DNA of 22,487 nt. Origin: JBAYHA01 sp041666425 (GTDB taxonomy: Bacteria > Patescibacteriota > Patescibacteriia > UBA11705 > JABHMO01). A model generated the notes under the pieces. That model was not told where the DNA came from. It saw only the letters and a program-made list of their open reading frames with translations, and did not search any database. The stretch covers positions 1-22,487 of the forward strand of contig JBAYHA010000011.1 of the NCBI GenBank assembly GCA_041666425.1, in the 5' to 3' direction. The position numbers and the translations under genes are program-made. Positions 12,186-19,356 of the stretch are shown here, one piece after another. Every line of letters starts with the position of its first letter. The stretch's first letter is position 1.

Positions 12186-12545
12186 ATGACGCTTGATTTA
12201 TTATACAAACAATTTGAAAAAGTTTTGAATGAAGTTTTGCCATCGCTAGCATTATTGCAAAATCATGGAATCCCGATGAAAGAACTAAAAGAAAAAATAA
12301 TGACCCTTTTTGAACAAAGCAGAAAAACTCCTCGTGGAGAAGATCTGGTGGGTGTTTTGTCTCATGTAAGCTATTTTCTCCATGGTTGGTTATATTATGA
12401 AAAGAACATAGAAGATGAGATGGCTCATGAGTTTTGTGATCAGATAAATGAAATTTTATTAGAAAAAATGAAAGATTCTTCAGAAAAATCAGAAAGTCTT
12501 GAGCCGACTAAAGAAACAAACATTATTCCTTTATTTAGAAAATAA
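12186..12545 (+). CDS. Unknown small helical protein between thioredoxin and its reductase
   Basis: The 119-residue protein is not recognised. It looks all-helical and acidic, without signal peptide or membrane helix. A possible conserved centre is LVGVLSHVSYFLHGWLYYEKNIEDEMAHEFCDQI (in pieces around residues 55-88, with a single cysteine), and it has a polar tail. It is set between trxA and the thioredoxin reductase gene on the same strand with short gaps, which argues for a redox-linked or co-regulated role, but the sequence gives no direct evidence. Start chosen at the ATG behind an AT-rich leader like those of its neighbours. Confidence 0.7.
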   Translation: MTLDLLYKQFEKVLNEVLPSLALLQNHGIPMKELKEKIMTLFEQSRKTPRGEDLVGVLSHVSYFLHGWLYYEKNIEDEMAHEFCDQINEILLEKMKDSSEKSESLEPTKETNIIPLFRK

Positions 12546-12582
12546 ATTTTTATTTTTGAATGAAAAATAAAATTTAAAAATT

Positions 12583-13482
12583 ATGAATAATTACGATGTT
12601 ATTGTGGTTGGCGGATCATGCGCAGGATTGACGTCTGCGATTTATGCCAATCGGCGAGCAATGAAAGTTTTGGTTCTGGCCAAAGATTTTGGCGGACAAA
12701 TGGCGTTGACCATGGATATTGAAAATTATCCGGGGTTCAAAAATATTTCCGGACCGGAATTGACGGAAAAAATGGTCGAACAGGTTAAGTCTCTTGGAGT
12801 TGAAGTAAAAATGCAAGAAGTGACAAAAATTGAGAAAATGGAAAAGGGTTTTCAAGTTACCGCCGGCGCAGAAATTTTTGAAAGTAAGGCAGTGGTGTTG
12901 GCTTTTGGTTTGGCGCATCGTCATTTGAATTTGCCAAATGAAAAAGAGTTAACCGGTCGGGGCATAACTTATTGCGCCACTTGCGATGGGCCTTTGTTTA
13001 AAAACAAAATCGTGGCTGTTGTTGGAGGCGGGAATTCCGCTTTTGATGCGGTTTTGTATTTGTCCGGCATTTGCGAAAAAGTGTATTTGTTAAATCGTTC
13101 AAATAACTTTCGCGCGGAAAATTATTTAATCGATTCCGTGAAAAGCAAAAGCAATGTGGAAATAAAAACCGATGTGGGAATAAAAGAAATTATTGGGACT
13201 AATAAATTGGAAAAAGTTATTTTAAATAATGATGAAGAAATTAATTTAAATGGTCTTTTTGTGGAAATCGGTTATGTACCAAAAACTGATTTTATAAAAG
13301 ATTTTGTGGAGCTTGATAAGTTTGGACAAATTATTGTTGATGAGGAAAATAAAACGTCAACGATTGGCGTTTTTGCTGCCGGTGATGTAACCAATGAAAA
13401 ATGCAAACAAATGGTTGTCGCGGCCGGAGCCGGAGCAAAAGCCGGGTTAAGCGTAGCGAAATTTGTTCATGGGGGGAAATAG
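12583..13482 (+). CDS. trxB: Thioredoxin reductase-like flavoprotein
   Basis: The 299-residue low-Mr thioredoxin reductase has FAD site VVGGSCAGLTSA (9-19), FGGQM, redox-active C131-x-x-C134 in TYCATCDGP, nucleotide-binding VVGGGNSAFDA (147-157) and C-terminal FAD loop GVFAAGDVT (262-270). It should reduce the thioredoxin encoded just upstream. The segment that normally reads HRRxxFR and binds the 2'-phosphate of NADPH is NRSNNFR here (171-177). The first and third charged positions are gone, so cofactor preference may be NADH or something else. Other family members could fit, but the intact CxxC and the nearby trxA support this call. Confidence 0.9.
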   Translation: MNNYDVIVVGGSCAGLTSAIYANRRAMKVLVLAKDFGGQMALTMDIENYPGFKNISGPELTEKMVEQVKSLGVEVKMQEVTKIEKMEKGFQVTAGAEIFESKAVVLAFGLAHRHLNLPNEKELTGRGITYCATCDGPLFKNKIVAVVGGGNSAFDAVLYLSGICEKVYLLNRSNNFRAENYLIDSVKSKSNVEIKTDVGIKEIIGTNKLEKVILNNDEEINLNGLFVEIGYVPKTDFIKDFVELDKFGQIIVDEENKTSTIGVFAAGDVTNEKCKQMVVAAGAGAKAGLSVAKFVHGGK

Positions 13483-13483
13483 G

Positions 13484-13580
13484 CAACAGACCAACCGATC
13501 AACTGACCAACTGAACAACTGAACAAAAGAACCCTTCGACTCCTTTCAGTCGCTCAGGGCAGGAGCCAGAACAAAAGAAT
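13484..13580. repeat. Composite intergenic repeat, copy C
   Basis: Several CAACTGA/CCAACCGA-type units (13484-13523) are followed by CAAAAGAAC, an insert CCCTTCGACTCCTTTCAG with TCGCTCAGGGCAGGAGCC, and then AACAAAAGAA. It has the same order as copies A and B but a different central inverted segment (CCCT...AGGG). It begins directly behind the trxB stop. Confidence 0.7.
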
Positions 13581-13588
13581 GGTAATTA

Positions 13589-13668
13589 TTCGCAGATTAG
13601 TAGCATTTGTAGCTTATTTATTCGTAGATTAGTAGCATTTGTAGCTTAATTATTCGAAGATTCGTAGT
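13589..13668. repeat. 32-bp tandem repeat (TAGTAGCATTTGTAG type)
   Basis: Two and a half copies with an exact 32-base period start at 13589, 13621 and 13653 (TTCG-C/T/A-AGATT...). A related short copy lies at 2580-2625. It abuts the leader of the glutamate dehydrogenase gene. Confidence 0.8.
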
Positions 13669-13704
13669 AAAAAAACTTTATAAACTATATAAACTAAAGA
13701 AAAT

Positions 13705-14991
13705 ATGACTGCTTTTACAAATGCCATGAATCAATTGCACAAAACGGCCAGTTTAATAAATTTGGATGCTGATGTTTTAAAAATGTTAGAAACTCCTGAT
13801 CGAGTTCTTCAAGTAAAAGTTCCGGTAAAAATGGATGATGGTAATTTAAAAATTTTTGAAGGTTATCGCGTTCAATATAACAATTGGGCCGGTCCTTACA
13901 AAGGCGGAATCAGATATTTCCCATCCGTTGATCTTGATGAAGTCAAAGCGTTGGCTTTTTGGATGACTATTAAATGTGCGGTTGCGGGAATTCCGATGGG
14001 CGGAGGAAAAGGCGGAATCACTGTTAATCCAAAAGAGTTATCTCATTCGGAGTTAGAAAGATTGTCGCGTGAATTTGGTCGAATGGTTGCGCCAAATATC
14101 GGGCCATTGGTTGATGTTCCGGCTCCTGATGTTTATACCAATTCGGAAATTATGAATTGGGTCAAAGAATCTTATATTGAATTTGAAAAAAATAAAGCGC
14201 AAGAAAATAATTTTTCTTTTTCTCCGGAACAAATAAAAAAAATGGATGCGGTTATTACCGGCAAAGCGGTGGAACAGGGTGGCAGTCTCGGACGAGATCG
14301 TGCTACGGCCATGGGTGGATTTTTTGTCTTAGAAAAAATGCGTGAACTTTTGAATAAAAAATCGGAAGAGTTAACGGTGGCCATTCAAGGTTTTGGTAAT
14401 GCCGGCGGTGTTATGGCGAATTTAGTTTTTTCTGCTGGTTACAAAATTGTGGCGACATCTGATTCACGCGGAGGAATTTACAATGAAGCCGGTTTGGACG
14501 TAAAAGCCTTGGAAATCCACAAACAATCCACAGGCTCAGTGGCTGATTTTCCGGGGGCAAAGAACATTACCAACGAGGAACTTTTGACAACGAAAGTGGA
14601 TATTTTGATTCCGGCAGCATTGGAAAACCAAATCACCATAGCTAACGCCGAACAGATTCAAGCCAAATATATTCTAGAGTTGGCCAATGGTCCGGTAACT
14701 CCTGAGGCTGATGAAATTTTGTTTAAAAATAGCGTAAAATCAATTCCTGATGTTTTGGCAAATTCGGGTGGAGTTACGGTCAGTTATTTTGAATGGGAGC
14801 AAAATTTAAAAAACGAAAAGTGGTTAGAAGAACAAGTTTTTTCAAAATTGAAGGAAATTATTGTTCCGGCTTTCACAAGTATTTGGGCTTTTGCCGAGAG
14901 CAAAAATGTTGATTTGCGTCAGGCTGCATTTGCTCGCGCTCTGGAAAGACTTTCTATGCTATGGTATAATAGAGAAGTAAGTAAAAATTAA
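13705..14991 (+). CDS. gdhA: Glutamate dehydrogenase (Glu/Leu/Phe/Val family)
   Basis: The 428-residue protein interconverts glutamate and 2-oxoglutarate plus ammonia with NAD(P). It has substrate-binding GPYKGGIRYFP (63-73), KALAFWMTIKCA, the catalytic-lysine loop GIPMGGGKGGI (K102), PAPDVYTN with catalytic D142, the Rossmann loop QGFGNAGG (228-235) and the C-terminal ELANGPVTPEAD. The motif after the second strand (ATSDSRGG) does not settle the NAD/NADP choice. Length is normal for hexameric GDHs. A repeat block fills the upstream gap; the SWIB gene follows 12 bases behind the stop, so the two may be co-transcribed. Leu- or Val-dehydrogenase activity cannot be fully excluded but the motifs favour GDH. 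Confidence 0.93.
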   Translation: MTAFTNAMNQLHKTASLINLDADVLKMLETPDRVLQVKVPVKMDDGNLKIFEGYRVQYNNWAGPYKGGIRYFPSVDLDEVKALAFWMTIKCAVAGIPMGGGKGGITVNPKELSHSELERLSREFGRMVAPNIGPLVDVPAPDVYTNSEIMNWVKESYIEFEKNKAQENNFSFSPEQIKKMDAVITGKAVEQGGSLGRDRATAMGGFFVLEKMRELLNKKSEELTVAIQGFGNAGGVMANLVFSAGYKIVATSDSRGGIYNEAGLDVKALEIHKQSTGSVADFPGAKNITNEELLTTKVDILIPAALENQITIANAEQIQAKYILELANGPVTPEADEILFKNSVKSIPDVLANSGGVTVSYFEWEQNLKNEKWLEEQVFSKLKEIIVPAFTSIWAFAESKNVDLRQAAFARALERLSMLWYNREVSKN

Positions 14992-15003
14992 CTAACAAAA
15001 ATT

Positions 15004-15267
15004 ATGCCAAGAAAATTGAACCCGGCTCTCAAAAAGCCATTAAAGTTAACTCCTGAATTAGAGGCTGTTATTGGTAAAGGACCTATGCCACGTATGGATG
15101 TTGTCAAGAAACTTTGGGAATACATCAAGAAAAATAATCTCCAAGACAAAGTAAACCGACGCAACATCAATGCTGATGAAAAACTTTTAAAAGTTTTTGG
15201 TGGCAAGAAAACTGTTAACATGTTTGAAATGACAAAACTCGTTTCCAAGCATCTTACAAATATCTAA
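15004..15267 (+). CDS. SWIB/MDM2-domain protein
   Basis: The 87-residue protein consists almost entirely of one SWIB domain: LTPELEAVIGKGPMPRMDVVKKLWEYIKKNNL, then DKVNRRNINADEKLLKVFG and MFEMTKLVSKHL. The fold is known from eukaryotic chromatin remodellers, and stand-alone bacterial forms occur in Chlamydiae and other groups. A role in chromosome organisation or as a DNA-associated adaptor is suggested by family only. It follows gdhA by 12 bases and ends just before a strong terminator. Confidence 0.92.
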   Translation: MPRKLNPALKKPLKLTPELEAVIGKGPMPRMDVVKKLWEYIKKNNLQDKVNRRNINADEKLLKVFGGKKTVNMFEMTKLVSKHLTNI

Positions 15268-15277
15268 TTGATATCAA

Positions 15278-15310
15278 AAAAAAATCGAGACGTGAGTCTC
15301 GGTTTTTTTT
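15278..15310 (+). terminator. Intrinsic terminator behind the SWIB gene
   Basis: CGAGAC-GTGA-GTCTCG (15286-15301) is followed by G and eight T; an A-run precedes it, so it can also work on the other strand. Confidence 0.92.
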
Positions 15311-15331
15311 GCAATAAAATTTATTGATAAT

Positions 15332-15366
15332 AAAAAAGACTCGCAGTGAGACCGTGAGTCTTTTTA
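15332..15366 (-). terminator. Intrinsic terminator of the radical SAM operon
   Basis: AAAAAGACTC and GAGTCTTTTT form a perfect 10-bp stem. On the minus strand the stop codon of the radical SAM gene (15364-15366) runs into the hairpin, and the T-run follows. The element is symmetrical and faces the SWIB terminator across about 20 bases. Confidence 0.85.
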
Positions 15367-16356
15367 AATAGTTTTATCCTCGAGGTGAACACGACAGGGA
15401 CATTTGTCGTTGGTGCAATTTAAAGAATAATATTTTTCGATCAGCGCTTTTTTTCTTTGCCACAAGGTGGCTAGTCCTTCATTGATATGTCCGAGACGAT
15501 TATTTATTTCGGGAAAGCCGGCGCAGGGAAGTGCTAATCCCTCAGGAGTAATAAAAATATAATTATCAAAAATCAAACATTCTTGATCATAAAAATTAAT
15601 AACTTGTTTTGGCTGAATATTTAAATGAAATTTTTCAATAATGATTTGTAATTGTTGTAAAAGTTCGTCTATTTGTTCTCTGCTTGGTTCCAGGTCTTTA
15701 TTTTCGGCTTGTCCGCTTTTTAAAATACCATCACAGAAATAAGCCCAATTATTTTGCAAAGCCAATTCAAAAATTTGCGGGATATTTAAATAATTGAATT
15801 TCGTTAAAACCGTGCTCAGCCCAATTCTTGGTAATGTGTCACTGTTTGTTTCCAAACGACTTTTTTGAGCAAGGAAGTCAATTGCGGTTTTTAAATATTG
15901 CGCGGATTTTTTATTTCCGGTAAGAAAATTTTGCCTTTGCGGGTTGAGAGAGTCGACCTTGATTACCACCGAAGAATTTTTTAAAGAAAATATCTTTTGG
16001 TAAGCGTTTGGATCAAGTGAAAATAATGAACCGTTAACAAAAGAAACGCTAAACAGCTCAAGTTCTTCAATTATTTTTAAAAGATCAAAATAAATTGGAT
16101 TTAAACTGTTTTCATGTCCGCCAAGAAACCAAATTGTTTTTACTCCAAAAGTTTTCGCTTCTTTAAAAAGTTGCTCGTATTTTTCTATGGTTATTAGTGA
16201 ATCATTCGAAGTGAATGAATCCGCTTTGCCATAACAATAGATACAGTTATAATTACAGGCATTCCAAATGTCTAGAACCAAAACGCGAAGTTTCGGTTCT
16301 TTTTGAAGAACATGTAATCCTTGGATGTATTTAAATCGGTGTTGCAGCGTTACCAT
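15364..16356 (-). CDS. Radical SAM protein with SPASM-like C-terminus
   Basis: The protein is about 330 residues. The radical SAM cluster motif C34-x3-C38-x2-C41 (ACNYNCIYCYG) and a GGHE glycine-rich SAM contact place it in the superfamily. The C-terminal part has LPCAGF and CTNDKCPC cysteines, like the auxiliary-cluster SPASM/twitch domains of peptide- and protein-modifying enzymes. I chose ATG 16356 because GGGAGG lies 5-6 bases before it; an ATG at 16389 is in frame but has no ribosome site. The start overlaps the stop of the upstream gene (ATGGTAA), so it is coupled to the cobalamin-type radical SAM gene. The substrate is unknown and no precursor peptide gene was found. Confidence 0.85.
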   Translation of the reverse strand: MVTLQHRFKYIQGLHVLQKEPKLRVLVLDIWNACNYNCIYCYGKADSFTSNDSLITIEKYEQLFKEAKTFGVKTIWFLGGHENSLNPIYFDLLKIIEELELFSVSFVNGSLFSLDPNAYQKIFSLKNSSVVIKVDSLNPQRQNFLTGNKKSAQYLKTAIDFLAQKSRLETNSDTLPRIGLSTVLTKFNYLNIPQIFELALQNNWAYFCDGILKSGQAENKDLEPSREQIDELLQQLQIIIEKFHLNIQPKQVINFYDQECLIFDNYIFITPEGLALPCAGFPEINNRLGHINEGLATLWQRKKALIEKYYSLNCTNDKCPCRVHLEDKTI

Positions 16357-17930
16357 TGATACCTCCCGCTTTTCCACCATTTCTCGCATTGATCGGGTCT
16401 CAAAATGGCTTTTTCCATTTTGGTTTTTTCGTCCATCAATTCATCCGCAGTGAAAAAATATGTTCCGTGTGGCGTGGCATTAAGTTGATAAAGTTCTGGA
16501 TAATCGTTGACATGATATGGTAATAAGTTTGGGCGAGTAATCTCCCAAAGTCTTGTGCCCGGAAATAATGAATAAATAAATAGCGTTGGTAAAACTTCAC
16601 AGCCATAACTTTCAGTCATTTGTTTGATTTCCAAAATTCTGGAAGTCGCCAGTTGCATTTCTGCCGGACCATCTCCCGGTCGGCCGATGATGCAAGAAAA
16701 AGTCAGCCATTTGACACCCTGTTCCAAAATGGCTTTTGTTACGGCGATTTCTTTTTCATAAGGTAAAAGTTTCACGGCAGCGGTTTCGGTTTTTTCTACT
16801 TGCAAAAATTCAAAAGGCACATATTCACCAGTGCAACCAACAAAATTACCATCAATAATTTCATGTTTAAAAAGTTCGGCGATCAATTTATAATCAGGTT
16901 CCTGTCTTTTTTGATCAAAAAGGTCTTTGGGGGAAATTCCTTGTGAAAATTCAAAGGAGAATCCCATTTTGCGAATCATTTTGACGAGTTTGATTAAATA
17001 ATCTTTGCGATTTATTCTGACGAGCGAGCCAAGTGAATCATCCCAAAGACAAATAGTTTTGATTCCAAATGATTTAAGAAATTCTAGCTCACGACGAATG
17101 CTTTCCAAATTACGAATGCGCAGTTTGCCATATTTAATTGGCGTGTTGCAAAAATCACAAGCATTATTGCAACCGCGGGTTGCAAAAAGAAAAGCAATTG
17201 GCGCTTTGGCTCCGGTCGGTAAATTTCCTTCAATCGGCGTGTTCCAAAGTGGAATATCGTCGTGGCAAAGATCTATGGCTGGGATAGGAAAATGGTCAAT
17301 GTTGCAATTTTTATTGATTTTAACATTGTCCCAAAATGTTTGCCAATTCAGGGGACAACAAAGTCCGGTACTCGGTGTAAACAGGTTTCGCAGAGCACGA
17401 TTTTTTTCTTTTGAGGACAGATAACAGCTGTTATAATCATGTTTAACCAAATCGGCAACAAGATTTTCAGCTTCGCCCAAAATGATTAAATCAGCGCCGT
17501 TTTCCAGATAAAACTGATGACGCGCCATCGCATCAGTTCCGCCTATCCAAATTTTTACTTTTGGATTTGTTTTTTTTGCAAATTTAATAAAATCAATTGC
17601 AATATTCGCCCAACTGGTTGGATTGATGCTGAGCCCGATAACTTCGGCCCATTTAATTTCTTCAATTACTGATTCAAAAGGCATACCCATTCTGGAAGCA
17701 ATCATTTTGCCGCCTTCGTAGGTAAATTCGCGGTAGGGAATTATACAGTCTTGGTTTCTTATTTTCATGTCAATCACTTTTACATCAGCGTAAGCGGATC
17801 GCATTAGCGCTGAAACATGAAGTAGTGAAGGCTTTGGATAATTTGTTCTAATTACCGAACAAACTCGGCTTTCGCCATTTTTTTCCCAAAGCAAATGGAG
17901 TGAGGGAAGTTCGATGTGTAAGTAGTTCAT
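16350..17930 (-). CDS. Radical SAM protein with cobalamin-binding-type N-terminal domain
   Basis: The protein is about 526 residues. Residues 1-165 have the layout of a B12-binding Rossmann domain (EVIGLSINPTSWANIA, VKIWIGGTDAMARHQFYLENGADLIILGEAE). It lacks the DxHxxG motif, as is common in this class. The radical SAM cluster motif is C254-x3-C258-x2-C261 (RGCNNACDFC), followed by FLKSFGIKTICLWDDS and later FSCIIGRPGD and FSLFPGT-like segments. Such enzymes do methylations, cyclisations or other radical chemistry. I chose ATG 17930 because GGAGG lies 6-7 bases upstream and the ATG overlaps the previous stop (ATGA). The product and substrate are unknown. Confidence 0.85.
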   Translation of the reverse strand: MNYLHIELPSLHLLWEKNGESRVCSVIRTNYPKPSLLHVSALMRSAYADVKVIDMKIRNQDCIIPYREFTYEGGKMIASRMGMPFESVIEEIKWAEVIGLSINPTSWANIAIDFIKFAKKTNPKVKIWIGGTDAMARHQFYLENGADLIILGEAENLVADLVKHDYNSCYLSSKEKNRALRNLFTPSTGLCCPLNWQTFWDNVKINKNCNIDHFPIPAIDLCHDDIPLWNTPIEGNLPTGAKAPIAFLFATRGCNNACDFCNTPIKYGKLRIRNLESIRRELEFLKSFGIKTICLWDDSLGSLVRINRKDYLIKLVKMIRKMGFSFEFSQGISPKDLFDQKRQEPDYKLIAELFKHEIIDGNFVGCTGEYVPFEFLQVEKTETAAVKLLPYEKEIAVTKAILEQGVKWLTFSCIIGRPGDGPAEMQLATSRILEIKQMTESYGCEVLPTLFIYSLFPGTRLWEITRPNLLPYHVNDYPELYQLNATPHGTYFFTADELMDEKTKMEKAILRPDQCEKWWKSGRYQW

Positions 17931-18289
17931 TCTATACCTCCATAAAAATCGGTTTTCCAAATATCAGAAAGAAATAGGCGAATTGTGTAAAAATAATCTC
18001 TACACCATAATTTAGTTTTTTTGTTGTAACGATATTTTTTGTCACGTTCCCTAATTGGCAAAAAAAGTAGATATAATGTTATACTTGGTAACAAAGCAAT
18101 TATTTTCCAAAATGTTTCATATGGAAGACATAAACAAATAAAAATCATTGGCAAAATTGAGGCATAGAGTAAGAAATAACCAAAAAGAAACAAAGATGAA
18201 AAGGATAGTCGTAATAAAAAATTGTAAATGGTTTGTGTAAAAACAGAATCCGTTGATTTATCAAAGTAAGATTTTGGAACTTTAGTCAT
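17927..18289 (-). CDS. Small membrane protein at the head of the radical SAM operon
   Basis: The protein is about 120 residues. After a polar N-terminus (MTKVPKSYFDKSTDSV) come two to three hydrophobic segments (about residues 22-85: FLLRLSFSSLFLFGYFLLYA, PMIFICLCL, IIALLPSITLYLLFL), then a basic cytoplasmic-looking loop IRERDKKYRYNKKTK and a C-terminal part with aromatic residues. No family recognised. Start 18289 follows a GGGAGG at 18300-18305 (10 bases away); in-frame ATGs at 18328 and 18364 lack one. Its stop overlaps the ATG of the cobalamin-type radical SAM gene. It could be a partner, transporter or substrate of those enzymes; only the coupling is seen. Confidence 0.65.
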   Translation of the reverse strand: MTKVPKSYFDKSTDSVFTQTIYNFLLRLSFSSLFLFGYFLLYASILPMIFICLCLPYETFWKIIALLPSITLYLLFLPIRERDKKYRYNKKTKLWCRDYFYTIRLFLSDIWKTDFYGGIE

Positions 18290-18437
18290 TGTTTTTGATC
18301 CTCCCAGTTTTATTGTCAAAGAACACTTCATAATACGATTTTCTTGAATATTGTAAATCTGCATTTGGTGTTTGTTTTTGAGTTTTTGTCTAAAATTAAA
18401 TAGAATTGCCGTAAATAGCGATTATTGTAAATTTAGA

Positions 18438-18466
18438 TTGACACATTTGTGAAAATTTGCTATGAT
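18438..18466 (+). promoter_or_regulatory. Consensus promoter of the second TrmB-like gene, leaderless
   Basis: TTGACA (18438-18443), 17-bp spacer ending in TGC, TATGAT (18461-18466). Predicted transcription start at about 18473, so the ATG at 18475 is essentially at the 5' end of the mRNA. The radical SAM operon starts in the opposite direction about 185 bases away, so this spacer probably also holds its promoter, which I could not fix. Confidence 0.85.
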
Positions 18467-18474
18467 GTTGCTAT

Positions 18475-19254
18475 ATGGAAATAAAGGATTTGATAGCCAA
18501 ATCTGGATTAGATGAAACTGAAGCCAAAGTATATTTGGCTTTGCTTGAACTTGGACCGGCAACAGTAAGTGATGTAACCAAAAAAGCGCAAATAACCAGA
18601 ACACTTGGTTATCATATTTTAGAAAAATTGGGGCATTATGGATTAGTTGATCGAGCATCGTCAAGCGGAAAGAAAATAATCTTTACGGCGTTACATCCAA
18701 ATCGCTTAATTCAGTTTGTAAAAAATAAAAAAAATAAATGGCAACGTGCCTTGACTGAAGTGGAAAATAACATTTCCGAATTGGTTAATATTTATCGTGT
18801 GGCCGAAAAGCCGGTAATTAGATACAGTTCTGGCGCTGATGGACTCAAAAATTTATTTTTGGAAACATTGGATTCAAAAACGGAAATTTTATCTATACTT
18901 GATATAGAAGGTTGGGCCACGACGGATTTTAAAGAATATGCTCGAGAATATAATTGCGAAAGAGCAAAGAAAAAATTAATGGAAAAGATTTTGGTTCTTG
19001 ATAATAAAATTGGTCGTGATTGGATGGCAAATTTTCAGGGATCGTTTAAATATACAAATTATCGTTGGATCAAACCGGAAATTTTACCGAATATTAAAAA
19101 TTTTGGCGGTGAAATAAATATTTACGAAAATAAAGTCGCTATCGTGATTTTTAAACCGGCGCCAATGTGTATTATTATAGAAAGTTCGGTTTTGGCGGAT
19201 ATTTTGCGTAGTTTGCATCATTTGGCTTGGAATTCGGGTATAGAAATAAAATAA
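18475..19254 (+). CDS. TrmB-family transcriptional regulator, divergent from the radical SAM operon
   Basis: The 259-residue protein has an N-terminal winged helix (about 5-72: LDETEAKVYLALLELGPATVSDVTKKAQITRTLGYHILEKL), a diagnostic TrmB-like sequence. An effector-like region follows (about 90-259: VIRYSSGADGLKNLFLETLDSKTEILSILD, GGEINIYENKVAIVIFKPAP). It is the same family as the protein at 43-777 but clearly diverged. Divergent placement next to the radical SAM operon suggests it controls that operon, itself, or both. The mRNA is probably leaderless; the ATG begins 2 bases after the predicted start. Confidence 0.9.
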   Translation: MEIKDLIAKSGLDETEAKVYLALLELGPATVSDVTKKAQITRTLGYHILEKLGHYGLVDRASSSGKKIIFTALHPNRLIQFVKNKKNKWQRALTEVENNISELVNIYRVAEKPVIRYSSGADGLKNLFLETLDSKTEILSILDIEGWATTDFKEYAREYNCERAKKKLMEKILVLDNKIGRDWMANFQGSFKYTNYRWIKPEILPNIKNFGGEINIYENKVAIVIFKPAPMCIIIESSVLADILRSLHHLAWNSGIEIK

Positions 19255-19287
19255 TAAAATTTTGATAAAATAGTCGGCAAATTTGTT

Positions 19288-19315
19288 TTGAGATTGCAAA
19301 ATATTTTGCTATAAT
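19288..19315 (+). promoter_or_regulatory. Promoter of the large right-edge gene
   Basis: TTGAGA (19288-19293), 16-bp spacer ending in TGC, TATAAT (19310-19315). Predicted start about 19322, leader about 35 bases, no Shine-Dalgarno. Confidence 0.75.
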
Positions 19316-19356
19316 AAAACCATAAAACGAATAATTTTTTTAATGTTTGATTAGTT

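Noticed and set aside
13589..13668. CRISPR array or iteron-type origin
   Set aside because: The units are contiguous with no spacers and vary at fixed positions; no replication initiator gene is nearby.
18290..18364. Possible leader peptide with a GG cleavage-like site upstream of the membrane protein, as in peptide maturation operons
   Set aside because: The Gly-Gly arises from the GGGAGG Shine-Dalgarno read in frame, and the upstream ATGs lack ribosome sites.
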